A stretch of DNA of 64,000 bases. Origin: Anas platyrhynchos (taxonomy: Eukaryota > Chordata > Aves > Anseriformes > Anatidae). A model generated the notes under the pieces. That model saw nothing but the letters and a program-made list of their open reading frames with translations. It searched no databases and was not told the DNA's origin. Shown here piece by piece: positions 24,689 to 40,100 of the stretch (the stretch's first letter is position 1; each line of letters begins with the position of its first letter). The stretch spans positions 37,563,001-37,627,000 of the forward strand of contig NC_092587.1 in assembly GCF_047663525.1 (NCBI RefSeq), given 5' to 3'. The translations under genes were made by a program, and so were the position numbers.

Positions 24689-24843
24689 GGGTTAGGGTTA
24701 TATATTAGGACTGCTGTTAGGGCTAGGGTTAGGGTTAGAGCCCCTTTTGGGTTAGGGTTAGGGCTGGGGTAGGGGTAGGGGTACAAGCAGGGATAGGGGT
24801 AGGGGTTAGGGGTTATTGTTAGGGTTAGGGTTTAGGGGTTAGG
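24689..24843 (+). repeat. Interstitial telomere-type (TTAGGG)n block, degenerate
   Basis: Repeated GGGTTAGGGTTA units interleave with variants GGGGTA, GGGCTA and GGGGTTA. Perfect TTAGGGTTAGGG stretches occur near 24689-24700, 24723-24738, 24749-24763 and 24819-24830. A unit of TTTTGGGTTAGGGTTA occurs twice (about 24685 and 24747), indicating local duplication. More than four GGG runs lie close together, giving G-quadruplex potential on this strand. It starts about 100 bp after the CR1 that ends at 24591 and about 3.4 kb upstream of the LYZ TATA box. Confidence 0.9.
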
Positions 24844-27800
24844 AACTTTTGAGGCTGGCTGACATCAACTGAGAGACCAATGAAGTGGTTATCTAGCTCA
24901 ATAAAATTAAAAAATATTTAAGCTGTAGCAAACAGCATTGACTAATTTATATAGGAGCACCCCAAACTGGAGATGTAGTTTGCCAAAGCCATCCCATGGT
25001 ATTTGGCTTATGAAATTAGTCGTAGTTACCACTTTTGGTGAATTGTGTGGAGAATCATGGTGGCATTTCTTGCTGCTTAACTGCAATAAATTGATAAAAT
25101 AGGAGACAGCAGAGTAGCACTTGCTCCTCTAGGTGTTCTGCCATCCAAACAGTGATTGCACTTGAACACTCAAAATGAGGGATGATCTCAGCTGATATAG
25201 AGCAGTGGCTGTGATGTTCAGGTGCTATTCTGCCTTTCATTAATGCCATCTAGGAGTTCATCAGCCCGTCAAAGGGATCTTTCCAAGCTGAAGGAGGTCT
25301 GCTTGTTTTCTGTACATTGCCAAGCCTTTGCTGATGGCCTGACTGATGCCTCCCAGATGCTTTACAGTCAATTTCTTCTTTATTTCTCTATGGTTTGGAG
25401 TCAGAACTGCCAGATTAGGAGGGAACACGTAGCAGGGAGTTTATCCCTTAGCTCCAAGGCCAGATCTTCCTCTAACAATCATGCTTCTTATGCGGGTTTG
25501 TGTGTGTGTGAACGTAGAATTGCCTTGGCTATTTTTTCTTTTTCATGCTGTTGGCAACATTTTCAATACCAGAGAAAAAGAAAAGTGCTCTTCTCAGCAA
25601 AGAGGAAGTTATCACACCTACAAAATACAGGATGCAGTCCCAAACGTTTACAGCCTCAGGGTCTGAAAGAGGATTGGAAACTGTGTATACAGTATTAGGC
25701 TTCTTTGCAGGCAGTTTTTGAACAAGAAAGGTGTTCCTGGCCAAGGTACTGCTAGTTAGTGTTCTCATTATAGGAGACTATTGCACCAGCTGGGTGAGTG
25801 ACAATAAATGAAATGGAATTTCTCTTCTTTTGCTTTCTTTCATACAGCCTAAGGAAATGAAGGAGAAAGTGGTGTCTTCCATCCATTATTCATATAAAGC
25901 TAGGCTGGAAAATAAGATTCAGCTCTAGCCATGGGAGTATCTCCAAGTGTTTTTGGATAGTGAATGCACTCACTTAACCTTGACAGAAGCGTATTCTGAG
26001 TGACATTTCCACTTTACGGAATCAATCTAAACTTGAACTATTTTATCTAAAGTACTGAGCAGGTCATACCCTAAAAGACTTGGTAGACAGCTAAATTTGC
26101 TCACATGATCTCCGCCCTTCTAGACAGCATAAAGGTGCACGAAAAATGTAATTTCCACAGTCATACAGGTAACAACAGTATGGAAATAATATAAATATGA
26201 AACTTGGGTGCTTAGTTTGGCCCTCTGAGAAGTACTGAATGGGAACTTTCCCTCCAAGTGAATTCCTGTAAACCCGTGTAATCAGAGATTGCTTCACTCC
26301 TCACTGGCTACAGCCACATACAGAAAAAAATGGCTTTAAACTGCAGCAGGACAGGAGGAAATACCTTGCCTGTTATGAAAGTGAAGAACCACAGCCCCTG
26401 CAGGCATTTGACTCCTGTTTGAACTAACGCTGCGCATTCCTATGAAGTCTGTAGAAACAGGGGTGCATTTTTAGAAGATATCCATGAAGGGCCTTCTTGT
26501 TAAGCTCTAAAGTGTGGTACCTCTGCAGTTGGCAGCTGACTGCTTGCAGGGGGATGAGTAAATAACGGTGAATATTTCTGTTTGACTAGCAGGAAGTCTC
26601 ACATTTCTTTATAGGTATTTGGAAATACCAATTGTGTGTTGCAAGATGGGAGTTTCTTAAGATTTTTTTTCTTCCTTGTTGGTGACAGCACCATTCTGGT
26701 TATTAAACTCAACTTACAAGTAAGACAATAAAATAATGAGGATAATAAATCTAAGTTTGAAGACTAAGAAGGTTTTAGATGCATTTATCATGAAGAGATT
26801 GAGACCTTTACTGCGAAGCTATGGCATTTATGTGTCCCTTTGCTTTGTTACGTATTGGCCTCAGCAGAGGTCAGGTAAGAACCCAAATCTCACAGGCTAC
26901 TTGATTGACTATGAGGCAATGTCAATCCTCAAAACAAGACAAAACAAAACAAAACAAAAATAAATATAGTTGTTAAAGTGAACTAGCTGATGCCATAATG
27001 CAATCGGTATCATCAGGTAGCTTAGCATGGAAGACGGAGTCTAGGGGCTGTGTTAGAAGCTGCTCCCCTCTACCAGAGTTGCATTTTGAAGTGGGACACT
27101 GTGAAAAGCTGATCTCTTAAAGAGCTTGCTGAACATTACAAAGTCAATTTTCCATCCTACCTTTTGAAGCGTCTACAGTTCCCCATGCAAAGCTGCCCAA
27201 ACAAAGCACTTCCAATCAAATACAATTGTGTGCAGGCACACTGTTTCTTGCCAGCACTTTCTTTTGAAATGAATTCAATTGATAAGAATTTCAAAGGCTA
27301 GTAAAAATTAACCAGCTCTGAACGTCATGAACAAGTAGAGCTGCTTTCTGTAGTTCAGCTTACGCATGCCCACTGAAAAATTGTACAAACAACCTCAAGA
27401 CCCAGTGGGTAAAACCCACTTCTCCTTATTCTCCTTATTAGTTCCACTATCAAAACAAGAACAAGATATAGGTGCTGGTGACTAGTGCAGAGGGTTTTTC
27501 ATGCTTTGTCATTTGAGTAGATCTTGTAGGAGGGTTGATACATCAGGGGTATTAAGGCTGTGCTTCTGCTTGTGCTTCTTCTTCCCCAAATACTCCTGCT
27601 TGATGTCCCACCTCACTTGCCAGCAAATGGCCCCTCAGCCCCCTGCACTCAGAGCCCTGACAAACCCAGCATTGCTTCAGACACCGGGCAAGGACACGCA
27701 GCACGGTGAGGTTGCTCCTGTCAGTACACGAACAATGCATCGACAACTCTTCAGCATTTGACCAGAAGAGCCACCTTTGTATTATCAGAGAGTGGTCTAG

Positions 27801-28100
27801 TAATTGTACCAATTAAACATGTGTCTACTTAGGCTATTTTTATTAGTAGTGATAGATCGGTGAACAGCAGCTGTGCAGTAAAACCGGGACTTTGATGATA
27901 AACCCCTAATAAATCTTGAGTAGCAGAGCCTAAATACCCAACTCCCCCTTCAATAGGTATTGCAACAGACTGTAAACAAAATTCATCTGTGGCTAAAGTA
28001 CTTTGCACCTGTTGTAAGAAATTTGACAGGTTTGGAGTGATGTTTTAATTATTGGGAAATTGCCATATACTTCAAAGGCTGTTTGTGGTGACGGCAGAGA
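24844..28100. other. LYZ proximal 5' flank
   Basis: No gene or recognisable transposon. In chicken the corresponding distances hold the lysozyme -2.7 kb enhancer, the -2.4 kb silencer and the start of a non-coding RNA (LINoCR). I could not identify convincing counterparts by eye. Short ORFs here have no recognisable homology. Confidence 0.4.
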
Positions 28101-28165
28101 AGAGGAACCAAAAGGGGGCAGGATAAAAATATATAAGAGGCAAGTGCAGGAGAGCCTGCAGTTTC
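28101..28165 (+). promoter_or_regulatory. LYZ core promoter (TATA box, PU.1-like site)
   Basis: An AT-rich TATA element (ATAAAAATATATAAG, 28123-28137) lies about 65 bases upstream of the start codon, placing transcription start near 28160-28168 and giving a short 5' UTR. An AGAGGAAC ETS/PU.1-like motif at 28101-28108 lies just upstream. Macrophage expression of lysozyme depends on PU.1 in other vertebrates, so this motif is reasonable but unproven. Confidence 0.7.
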
Positions 28166-28199
28166 ACTTTTGAGAGACGGTGTGTGCTACGCCGACAAC

Positions 28200-31100
28200 A
28201 TGAAGGCTTTGCTGACCCTCGTCTTTTGCCTCTTACCCCTGGCTGCTCAGGGGAAAGTCTACAGCAGGTGTGAGCTGGCAGCAGCTATGAAGCGACTCGG
28301 ACTGGACAACTACCGGGGATACAGCCTGGGAAACTGTAAGTCTGTTCTCCCCTGATTTCCAGGGAGCACGTGGGGTGGGAATTTCCACTTCACAAGCTTT
28401 GTTAAGGTGAGGATGTAGGCACGATGCTGCAGTGCAGGTGTTAAGGCTCCACTGGGTTCATCCACCTCTGCTGGCACAGACTGCAGGCATTTTCTACAGC
28501 TTGTCCCATTACCACTTCTTTCCCTGGCACTCTTCCACAGGCAAATAAAACCATTATCAGCAAGCGTTTTGCAGAAGCAGCCTGTCTCATCATACCTCCC
28601 CAGGAGCTAATTGCTCTGCCTTTATTTGCTTTGATTCCTTCCTCTGGGTGGCTGCTGCTGGTGACCTCCCCCTGAGGCTGTGGAGCAAGCAGGACAGGAG
28701 CGTGGAGCTGAGCTGGGCAGAGGTGCTGGTGCCAGGCTTGCTCGGTGGGAATCACTGGAAATAGTAGTGGGGGAGAGGAGACAGTGGGCATGCTGTGAGG
28801 AAAGGGGGCTGAGGGAGAGGGGTTCCTCCAGACAAGGAGCCTCCCTCCCTCAGGTGAAGGCCAAGTGAAGACTTCTTTCCTCCAGACAACAGGCTGTTGT
28901 TAAACCAATTTCCTTTGAGGGGAAGCATGCGTGGGGTCTGATCCCAGATCTGGAGAGCGATCCACATGAGGGTCAGACGCAATCGCTGTCCCCGTCCCTC
29001 TTCCTTCCCACTGCCCTGCCGCAGATGCAGCAGATGTAGATGGGACAAAACAAGGCCATTATGCATCACGTGAAGTACAAGCAGCTGAAACAAACCTTGT
29101 CAAAGCCAGCAGCTATTTGTGCTGCTGCCATCTGCTGCAGTCATTGGCTCCCAAAAGTTTCAAAGGAGACAGGGTGAGGGACAGAGCGTGCCCTGCCTGC
29201 CGCTGCCCACGCCAGCCAGCCTCCCTCGAGATGTGGGTGCAGCCGTGCCGCCCGCAGCCACATGGGCAGGAGCTGGCATTTATTTTGAAGGGTAGAAATC
29301 CTGTGCTGGGTTTTCTAAGGTCATTTTGAAGTTAAGACGTCCTGTAGTTGTTTTTCACACTGGGTTGGATTGGAATAAAAGGAGCTCCACCTGTCACATG
29401 CACTCTGCATACAGTCACATTTCAGCCAGGCGAGGAGATGGGGTGTGTATGTACACAAGTTGGGTCCGGTTTTAAAGCAAACATCTCTTTTCTTTTTTCC
29501 TTTTGAATGGAATTTTGACAGGGGTGTGTGCAGCAAATTACGAGAGCAGCTTTAACACGCAGGCTACAAACCGTAACACTGATGGAAGCACCGACTACGG
29601 AATTTTACAGATCAACAGCCGCTGGTGGTGCGATGATGGCAAGACCCCAGGGTCCAAGAACGCGTGCGGTATCCCATGCTCAGGTGAGCTCAGCTTCCCC
29701 AGGCAATACCGTGACGGGCTGCCCTTCCATATTCCCGTTGCAAATGAGCAAAGGTTGGTGGCAGCCTCGGCTTTAGAAACATTGCCGTACAGAGTTCAAA
29801 CTCACCCTTCCCCCTTTCAAAAAGGAGGTCTGCACCGTGGTTGTGCACATGTGAGAGGAAAACATTTCTTTACAGCAGGGACTGTATTCCCCTGCTTACC
29901 CATCTTACTGTTTCTAGAGTAAAGAGGTTTCCGCAGAACCCATTTATTAATTAGTAGTAACACCAACCCCTGGACATTTTTCTTTGAAGGTAGTGAGAGC
30001 TTGACTTCTTGCAAGAGGCTGGCCCAAATGACCACTTGCAGCCTGGTTTATTTTGTATAATTTCTGGATTTGCTTCATTGGTCTTACTCTTGCACTCTGA
30101 TAGTTGCAAGTTGCCAGAGAGAAGTTCTTTGCTTTTTCTTAGAAAATAGAGAACAGAGGAATTGCCGCACATCTCAAGCCTTTGGTTCTTGTTGCTTGGT
30201 AGAATGTCTTACCAAAGAAGGTGATACACTATATATATATTCAAGAGCTGAACAAGGTATCTGGAGTAGTCAGCACACAGCCTGAATATTTTGAAGTTCA
30301 AAGCAGCTGTACAACTATTACCATGCTTGCCACTATCATTTTCTCACTTTCTTGGGTATTATATAGGCTTTTCCCTCACATCATGTTTGCCCACATGCTA
30401 TTCAGTCTTCAGAACTGTTGTCTGTACAGGATGGTTAATTTAACCAGACATCGTATGAGCCCTTGGAGTGGGAAACAATAAAAATGGTGAACACCAACAC
30501 ACACTCCCTAAGGACATTTGAAGACTATTTAAATAAAAATATGAAAAGAAAGAGAAAACTGACATTGTTTCCTGTCTCCTTTTTCAAGTACTACTGAGAT
30601 CAGACATAACAGAAGCTGTGAGGTGTGCAAAGAGGATTGTCAGCGATGGAAATGGCATGAACGCATGGTAGGTTTTGGTGGGTTAAAAGACTGAGCTGCA
30701 CTTGTAGAACAGACAATTAAGAGAAGAAATATAATTTTAAACTAATCCATCTTAGAAAGCACAGGCAAACCTTAGCAGCCCCTTGCATGTGTATTTCAAC
30801 TCAAAGTATATAAGAACAGTAGCTAAAATGAGCATTGGTGCAAACTGCAGCTGTGGCATCCTTGATGTTCTTCAAACCGTGATATGCACCAAATTCTTCA
30901 TAACTAGCAGGGCACGAATATTGTCTAAGCTTTCCATCCCCCAAACTTTTAGTATTGAAGTGCAAACTAAATGACCTACAACGTACATGTGACTGGCTTT
31001 GATTTTGCTGGCTGCAGGCGAAGGGTCGAGTCATCTTGACCTGCTTTTACAAAGCCCACGTGCTCTACTTAGAACTGAGACTCTCAAAGAACAGAGCGCA

Positions 31101-31385
31101 TAGACCAGTCCAACCTATGGCCTTAGGTGTGCTGTGATTTCTAAATCAGGAATGCTTGGTTGTGCCTCTCTCTTTGGGGAAGTAGCAAAGTACTTGATAT
31201 ATAGCTGGCCTTTTGCAGAATTTAGCTGTGTATCTAAGCCAGGGTTGCTAAGAAAAGCCCCCTCAGTGCTGACTTTTGAGTTTGCTGTCATTAATTGCCC
31301 TGATCTTCCTCTGTCCAGGGTCGCATGGCGCAACCGGTGCAGAGGCACAGATGTCTCCAAGTGGATCCGAGGCTGCAGGCTATGA
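28200..31385 (+). CDS. LYZ: Lysozyme C precursor (c-type, four exons, complete)
   Basis: Secreted muramidase that cleaves the beta-1,4 bond between N-acetylmuramic acid and N-acetylglucosamine in peptidoglycan. Coding exons are 28200-28335, 29522-29683, 30589-30667 and 31319-31385, all with GT/AG introns and matching phases (Trp28, Val82 and Trp108 codons are split). The product is 147 residues: an 18-residue signal peptide ([18 protein letters not shown]) and a 129-residue mature enzyme, the usual family length. Catalytic Glu35 (AANYESSF) and Asp52 ([10 protein letters not shown]) are present, and all eight cysteines (6, 30, 64, 76, 80, 94, 115, 127) are in place. Trp62, Trp63 and Trp108 of the substrate cleft are kept. 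The start is the ATG in GACAACATGA; an in-frame TTG ten codons upstream is not used. The mature sequence is duck-like rather than chicken-like. A single copy is present in the window. Confidence 0.98.
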
Positions 31386-31730
31386 GGCGCAGGTGCTCAG
31401 CGGGGCCCGTTCTCAACAGCCAACAGCCCTCACACCAAGCAAACTGGTTCCTCAAGGCGCTTGTTACAGTCCGTGATCCACACAAAATCCAGCATTCCTA
31501 CAACGCAGCTCACTTGTGAAGCTGCTGCTTTGCTCCTTGCAGATGAAAGGGGTTTGTTTCCACCTATCCACCCCCTTTGTGCCCGACGCAGCTTGAACAG
31601 CCAGCTGCTGGTTTTGCTGTACGTAGGCATGAGCAGGGAGCCGATCTAACCGAAATCTCACCGCTAGGTTTTGCTGCTGCATGCTAGCATGATGTTTGTT
31701 ACTTGCTTGGCAGTTTTAAGTGCGTTCATC

Positions 31731-31736
31731 ATTAAA
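31731..31736 (+). terminator. LYZ poly(A) signal ATTAAA
   Basis: ATTAAA lies about 345 bases after the LYZ stop, followed by TGTGTATTGGTCAGTGTG as a GT-rich downstream element. This would give a 3' UTR of about 0.36 kb. No better AATAAA lies between the stop codon and the next repeat. Confidence 0.75.
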
Positions 31737-31851
31737 AAAATACCTGCAAATGGCTGTGTATTGGTCAGTGTGATTTGTGATCCGTAGTGCTACTGGGGTT
31801 TTTAACCTGTGACTGCTTGAGGTGGTTGTGGCTAATGAGAGGTAGACTCAT

Positions 31852-32000
31852 GAAGATGGGAAAAGGGCTCTGAGATCATGTGGTTGAACTGTCACCCTAA
31901 TAGCAATGTCACCCTAATAGCAATGTCACCACTGAACCACGTCCCCAAGCACCACGTTCAGCCTCTCCTTGAGCATCCCCAGGGACAGTGACTCCACCAC
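31852..32000 (-). mobile_element. CR1 3' end fragment
   Basis: Minus-oriented CR1 terminus: degenerate GATCATGTGGTTGAACT at the 3' side, then CACCACGTTCAGCCTCTCC and GACTCCACCAC. It is interrupted by a local 17-bp tandem duplication (GTCACCCTAATAGCAAT at 31891-31907 and 31908-31924). It is cut off at 32000, where the next CR1 begins. Confidence 0.75.
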
Positions 32001-32270
32001 AGAATCACAGAATTTCTAGGTTGGAAGAGACCTCAAGATCATCGAGTCCAACCTCTAAGCTAACACTAACAGTCCCCACTAAACCATATCCCTAAGCTCT
32101 ACATCTAAACGTCTTTTGAAGACTTCCAGGGATGGTGACTCCACCACCTCCCTGGGCAGCCCGTCCCAGTGCCTAATTACTCTTCCTGAGCCGAAATGCC
32201 TCCTCATTCCCACCCTGAGCCTCCCCTGGTGCAACTGGAGGCCGTTCCCTCTGCTCCTATCTCTGGTTAT
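32001..32270 (-). mobile_element. CR1 3' end between LYZ and the YEATS4 promoter
   Basis: Minus-oriented CR1. AGAATCACAGAATTTCTAGG and GATCATCGAGTCCAACCTC at the 3' terminus are followed by CTCCCTGGGCAGCCCGTCCC and CCTCCCCTGGTGCAACTGGA. Identity to typical CR1 is good, so it looks younger than its neighbour at 31852-32000. Its 5'-truncated end lies about 45 bases from the first YY1-like site of the YEATS4 CpG island. Confidence 0.92.
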
Positions 32271-32280
32271 CTATGAGAAC

Positions 32281-36787
<4,507 letters not shown>

Positions 36788-37137
36788 TGAATGGTGGCTT
36801 GATAGGGAGCCTGTGCTGAAAATGAAAGGACTCCAGTCATGGAATTGGATGTGTGCTCTTGATGAGACCATATGAATTTTATTTGCAAATCATTGGAATG
36901 TGTGGCAATTCTCTTCTTGAAGAGAACAAGAATGAACGTATCCTCTCTTTGTAGTTGAAATCTGTGGGTACATATTTCAAGGAAAACAGGACTTCGAGAC
37001 CAGATGATTTTTTTAACTGCATTTGAGTGATGTATATGAAAAGTTTGTATTAAGTCTTGTATTAGTTTAATGGGACTTTACAAAATGTTTACTTTTTTAT
37101 TTTTTTCTACTGTTTAGAGATGCATCTTTAAGTTGAA

Positions 37138-37143
37138 AATAAA
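37138..37143 (+). terminator. YEATS4 poly(A) signal AATAAA
   Basis: AATAAA lies about 350 bases after the TGA stop, with a run of A at about 37160 (possible cleavage region) and TCTTTGTCCAGTTTGGG downstream. A second AATAAA about 90 bases later (near 37231) could serve as an alternative. Confidence 0.85.
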
Positions 37144-37179
37144 ACATGTTCTTTTTTATTAAAAAAAAAAAGTCTTTGT

Positions 37180-40100
37180 CCAGTTTGGGCTTCAAGTACC
37201 ATTGTAAACACCAGTTTTAAGTCAGGTTGTAATAAAATAGTATGCAAGATGCTTAAGTAATTTAAGTAAGATGCTTACAGTAACTTCTGTAAGTCTGCCT
37301 ATTACCAGCACACTATAAAATCAGGAAAATGCTGTTTTTAATAACTTCTTTATCTACAGATAAGAATTTCTAGTCCCACATCTGCTTTAACACAAAGGCA
37401 TCAACTAGACAAGTTATGTTTGGATGCAGGAAACAGTATCTGTCCTGTTTTGTAGACATTCTGTTTAACATCTGTATTCTGCTTAGTGTTAAGTAGGAAG
37501 TGTTCCCTCTGAAAAATTAGTATGTAATATTTTGCCTATGAATTCTTCTCTTCATTTGTAGATGTAAATGTGCCTCATAGAGATGGCAGGACTTGAGGTT
37601 TTGAAAGGCTTGGAAATCTCTACTGCTTCAAGATCCTTTGATGCAGTAACCTCTGCTGTAGAGGAGGAAAAAAAAAATAAAAAAGAAAAAGAAAAATAAA
37701 TCACCCTCCACTTCCATGCAAATCAGTATTAATAGACCAAAGCACTAATATAGTCTTCTTTGAAACAATTGATAATTTTGCATTTAATGTGGCTTGGGAA
37801 AGATTAATGACTGAAACAGTTCTAACAGTCTGACCTCAATATGGAGTTGTCATTAAGAAAAATAACTTAAAATTCGGTGTACTTCGTTGAGGAAGATGAT
37901 GCACCTTGTCCGAGCAGCGTTCACACAAATCCCCCCCAGAGCTGCAGACCACCCAATTTTGTCTGATGAGGTAACTGCCATTGCTGATGATCACACTGAA
38001 CAACTACTTTTACTAGATATTAGCAATTTTCTTGCACCATTTTCCAAGCATTGTAGGTAAGCATAAATACAAGGGTTCCAGAGCACTCTAGGTCAGTCTA
38101 TTCAGTTAAAACATAAATGAAATGCCTTATGTTATTCAAGATGTTTATTGCTTCTGAAGACTGAGCAATGTGAATTGTTAATTTTAAGTATTTAGGTGCT
38201 TATTGGAAATCCTAGGAAGTTGAACTGGGAAGTTTTCACTAAACTGATCATGTAACAATTTTAGGACAGTCCAATAGCTGCGGAATTCATTAGTTTGGTC
38301 TCATGGGGCATTGTAAGAATTGTAAAGATTCTTATAGGTATTAAGCAAGTCTGAGGCAATTTGTGAAGCATACAGTGTCAGTAGTACCATAACAGAGCTG
38401 ATCAAAACCTTTGGCTACTTCCTTGTCTCTGACAATCATCAGTACCATTTTTTTTTTTTTTTTAAGGAAACGTACAGTGGGGCTCGCATGAAGTGAGTCC
38501 TTCCAAGTATATTCTCTTGGCTTCTTGTGGATTTTTTCCATTTCCTGAATGGACCTGCTTTTAAGGTCCAGTGAAAGGGCATGTTGAAATCAAAATGGGA
38601 GTGGAAAGCACAGTTGTGGTGTATAATAAAATAATACTAGGTTGTATTCAATGTTATTATCTTTATATTTCTGAGTTTAAATAACACTAATGCAAAGTAA
38701 CTCAAAGGGAATATTGAATGGGTTCAGTAAGATCTTTGACTAACAAAACAAATTTTAATATCCATAGTGCTGCAACAGGCTTGAACAGACAAAAAAGAAA
38801 GGAGTGGTACCTTTTGAGGCCGTTTCTAATGACATCCTATAACCAGCTGAGTAGTCAGCCTTACAGAAGCAAAAATTCTGGCTCTGCTGTTAGTGGAACT
38901 AACATCAGCATACTAGAGCAGTGATGTAAATTTTGTTTGTGGTTAGTGGGTTTTTTCCTCAGGTTTTCTACTCTTTTTGTATTTTTTTTTCTCTCTTTTG
39001 TGCTCTCCAAAGATTATACCATAGGCATTCCCCAGTTCACACTAAGGCAAAAAAAATAGTCTAATAACAGCAATTTCTCAGCATGGTCAGTTGACAGAAA
39101 ACAGCAAAAATATACGGAGCTTTACAAGGTTCCTTATCTATCTGTGTTCTTTGTTTTTGTCAGAAAATACTTCCTTCAACAATGTGATTGAACCCTGTAT
39201 TAAGAAATAATTACATTATGGAGAAAAGTGCTCAGAATTAAGAGTTCTAGGGTTTTGGCTTGATAATAAAATGTGAGAAAAGTCTCTCCCCCCTGTTTGA
39301 TAAGTAAACCTATAGAGCTACCTTCTTCACGTGCAGCTATGTGGGTCGTAATTGGCTCAGGGAATATTTGGGTCTATGTATCTGCCATTAAAAGAGTTGT
39401 TTGAGCAAGCACCTGAGATATACGTATGGACACCTCCTATGTACATATGCTGCTGGTGTATGTGCATACAGTATAGTACGGTGTTGATGTTGTAGTGGGT
39501 ATCGTATTAAAACTTACTGGAACTGAAATAGAGTGGGGCACCTAGGGACTTGGTTGCATTTGACCTCCATCACCTTGATTTGAAAAAAAACAACACAACC
39601 TACATGCTACACTAAGCTGTATTTTTGGCAGCCCTAGAAAGATGCAACGGGAGGCAAATAGTTACAGTTTGTGCTTACCAGGGGTTTTAACTTAAATGCT
39701 AGCTATTTTTATTGCTGCGAATGACTTCAGACTGCGTTTCCATCCCGAGTTATAATGGTGAAACAGATTTATTTAAAATTGCTTTGCAAAGGAAGGGGAA
39801 AATCCTTCCTACTACTATAGGTGCAGTTTGATATTACTGAATTACACAGTAATTTGTCTAATTAAATCCACTGAAGATCTAGGCTCCAATTGAGCTAACC
39901 CTATGGTGGATAAAATTAAAGCAGGCTTATTGCAGTCTGTGTCTTTGCATTTTACTAATGAGGAATTTTCTACTCCAGGCATCAAACCCTCAGGACTCAT
40001 AGTCACTGTCACTTCTACTATTAAAAACTTGTGGTTTTCAAGTTTTTTAGCTAAGGCATATGAATAGTCACAGCAATTCCAAAGACCTACTGCTTACCCG

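Noticed and set aside
25222-25698. A 158-codon plus-strand ORF upstream of LYZ
   Set aside because: Composition is not protein-like, no domain is recognised, and overlapping ORFs exist on both strands.
28170-28202. Upstream in-frame TTG as an alternative LYZ start
   Set aside because: Vertebrate initiation uses the ATG at 28200 in a good context, and the resulting signal peptide has the correct length.
29503-29922. A 139-codon ORF starting before LYZ exon 2 and running into intron 2
   Set aside because: It is real only within 29522-29683 (LYZ exon 2). The rest reads through clear splice sites.
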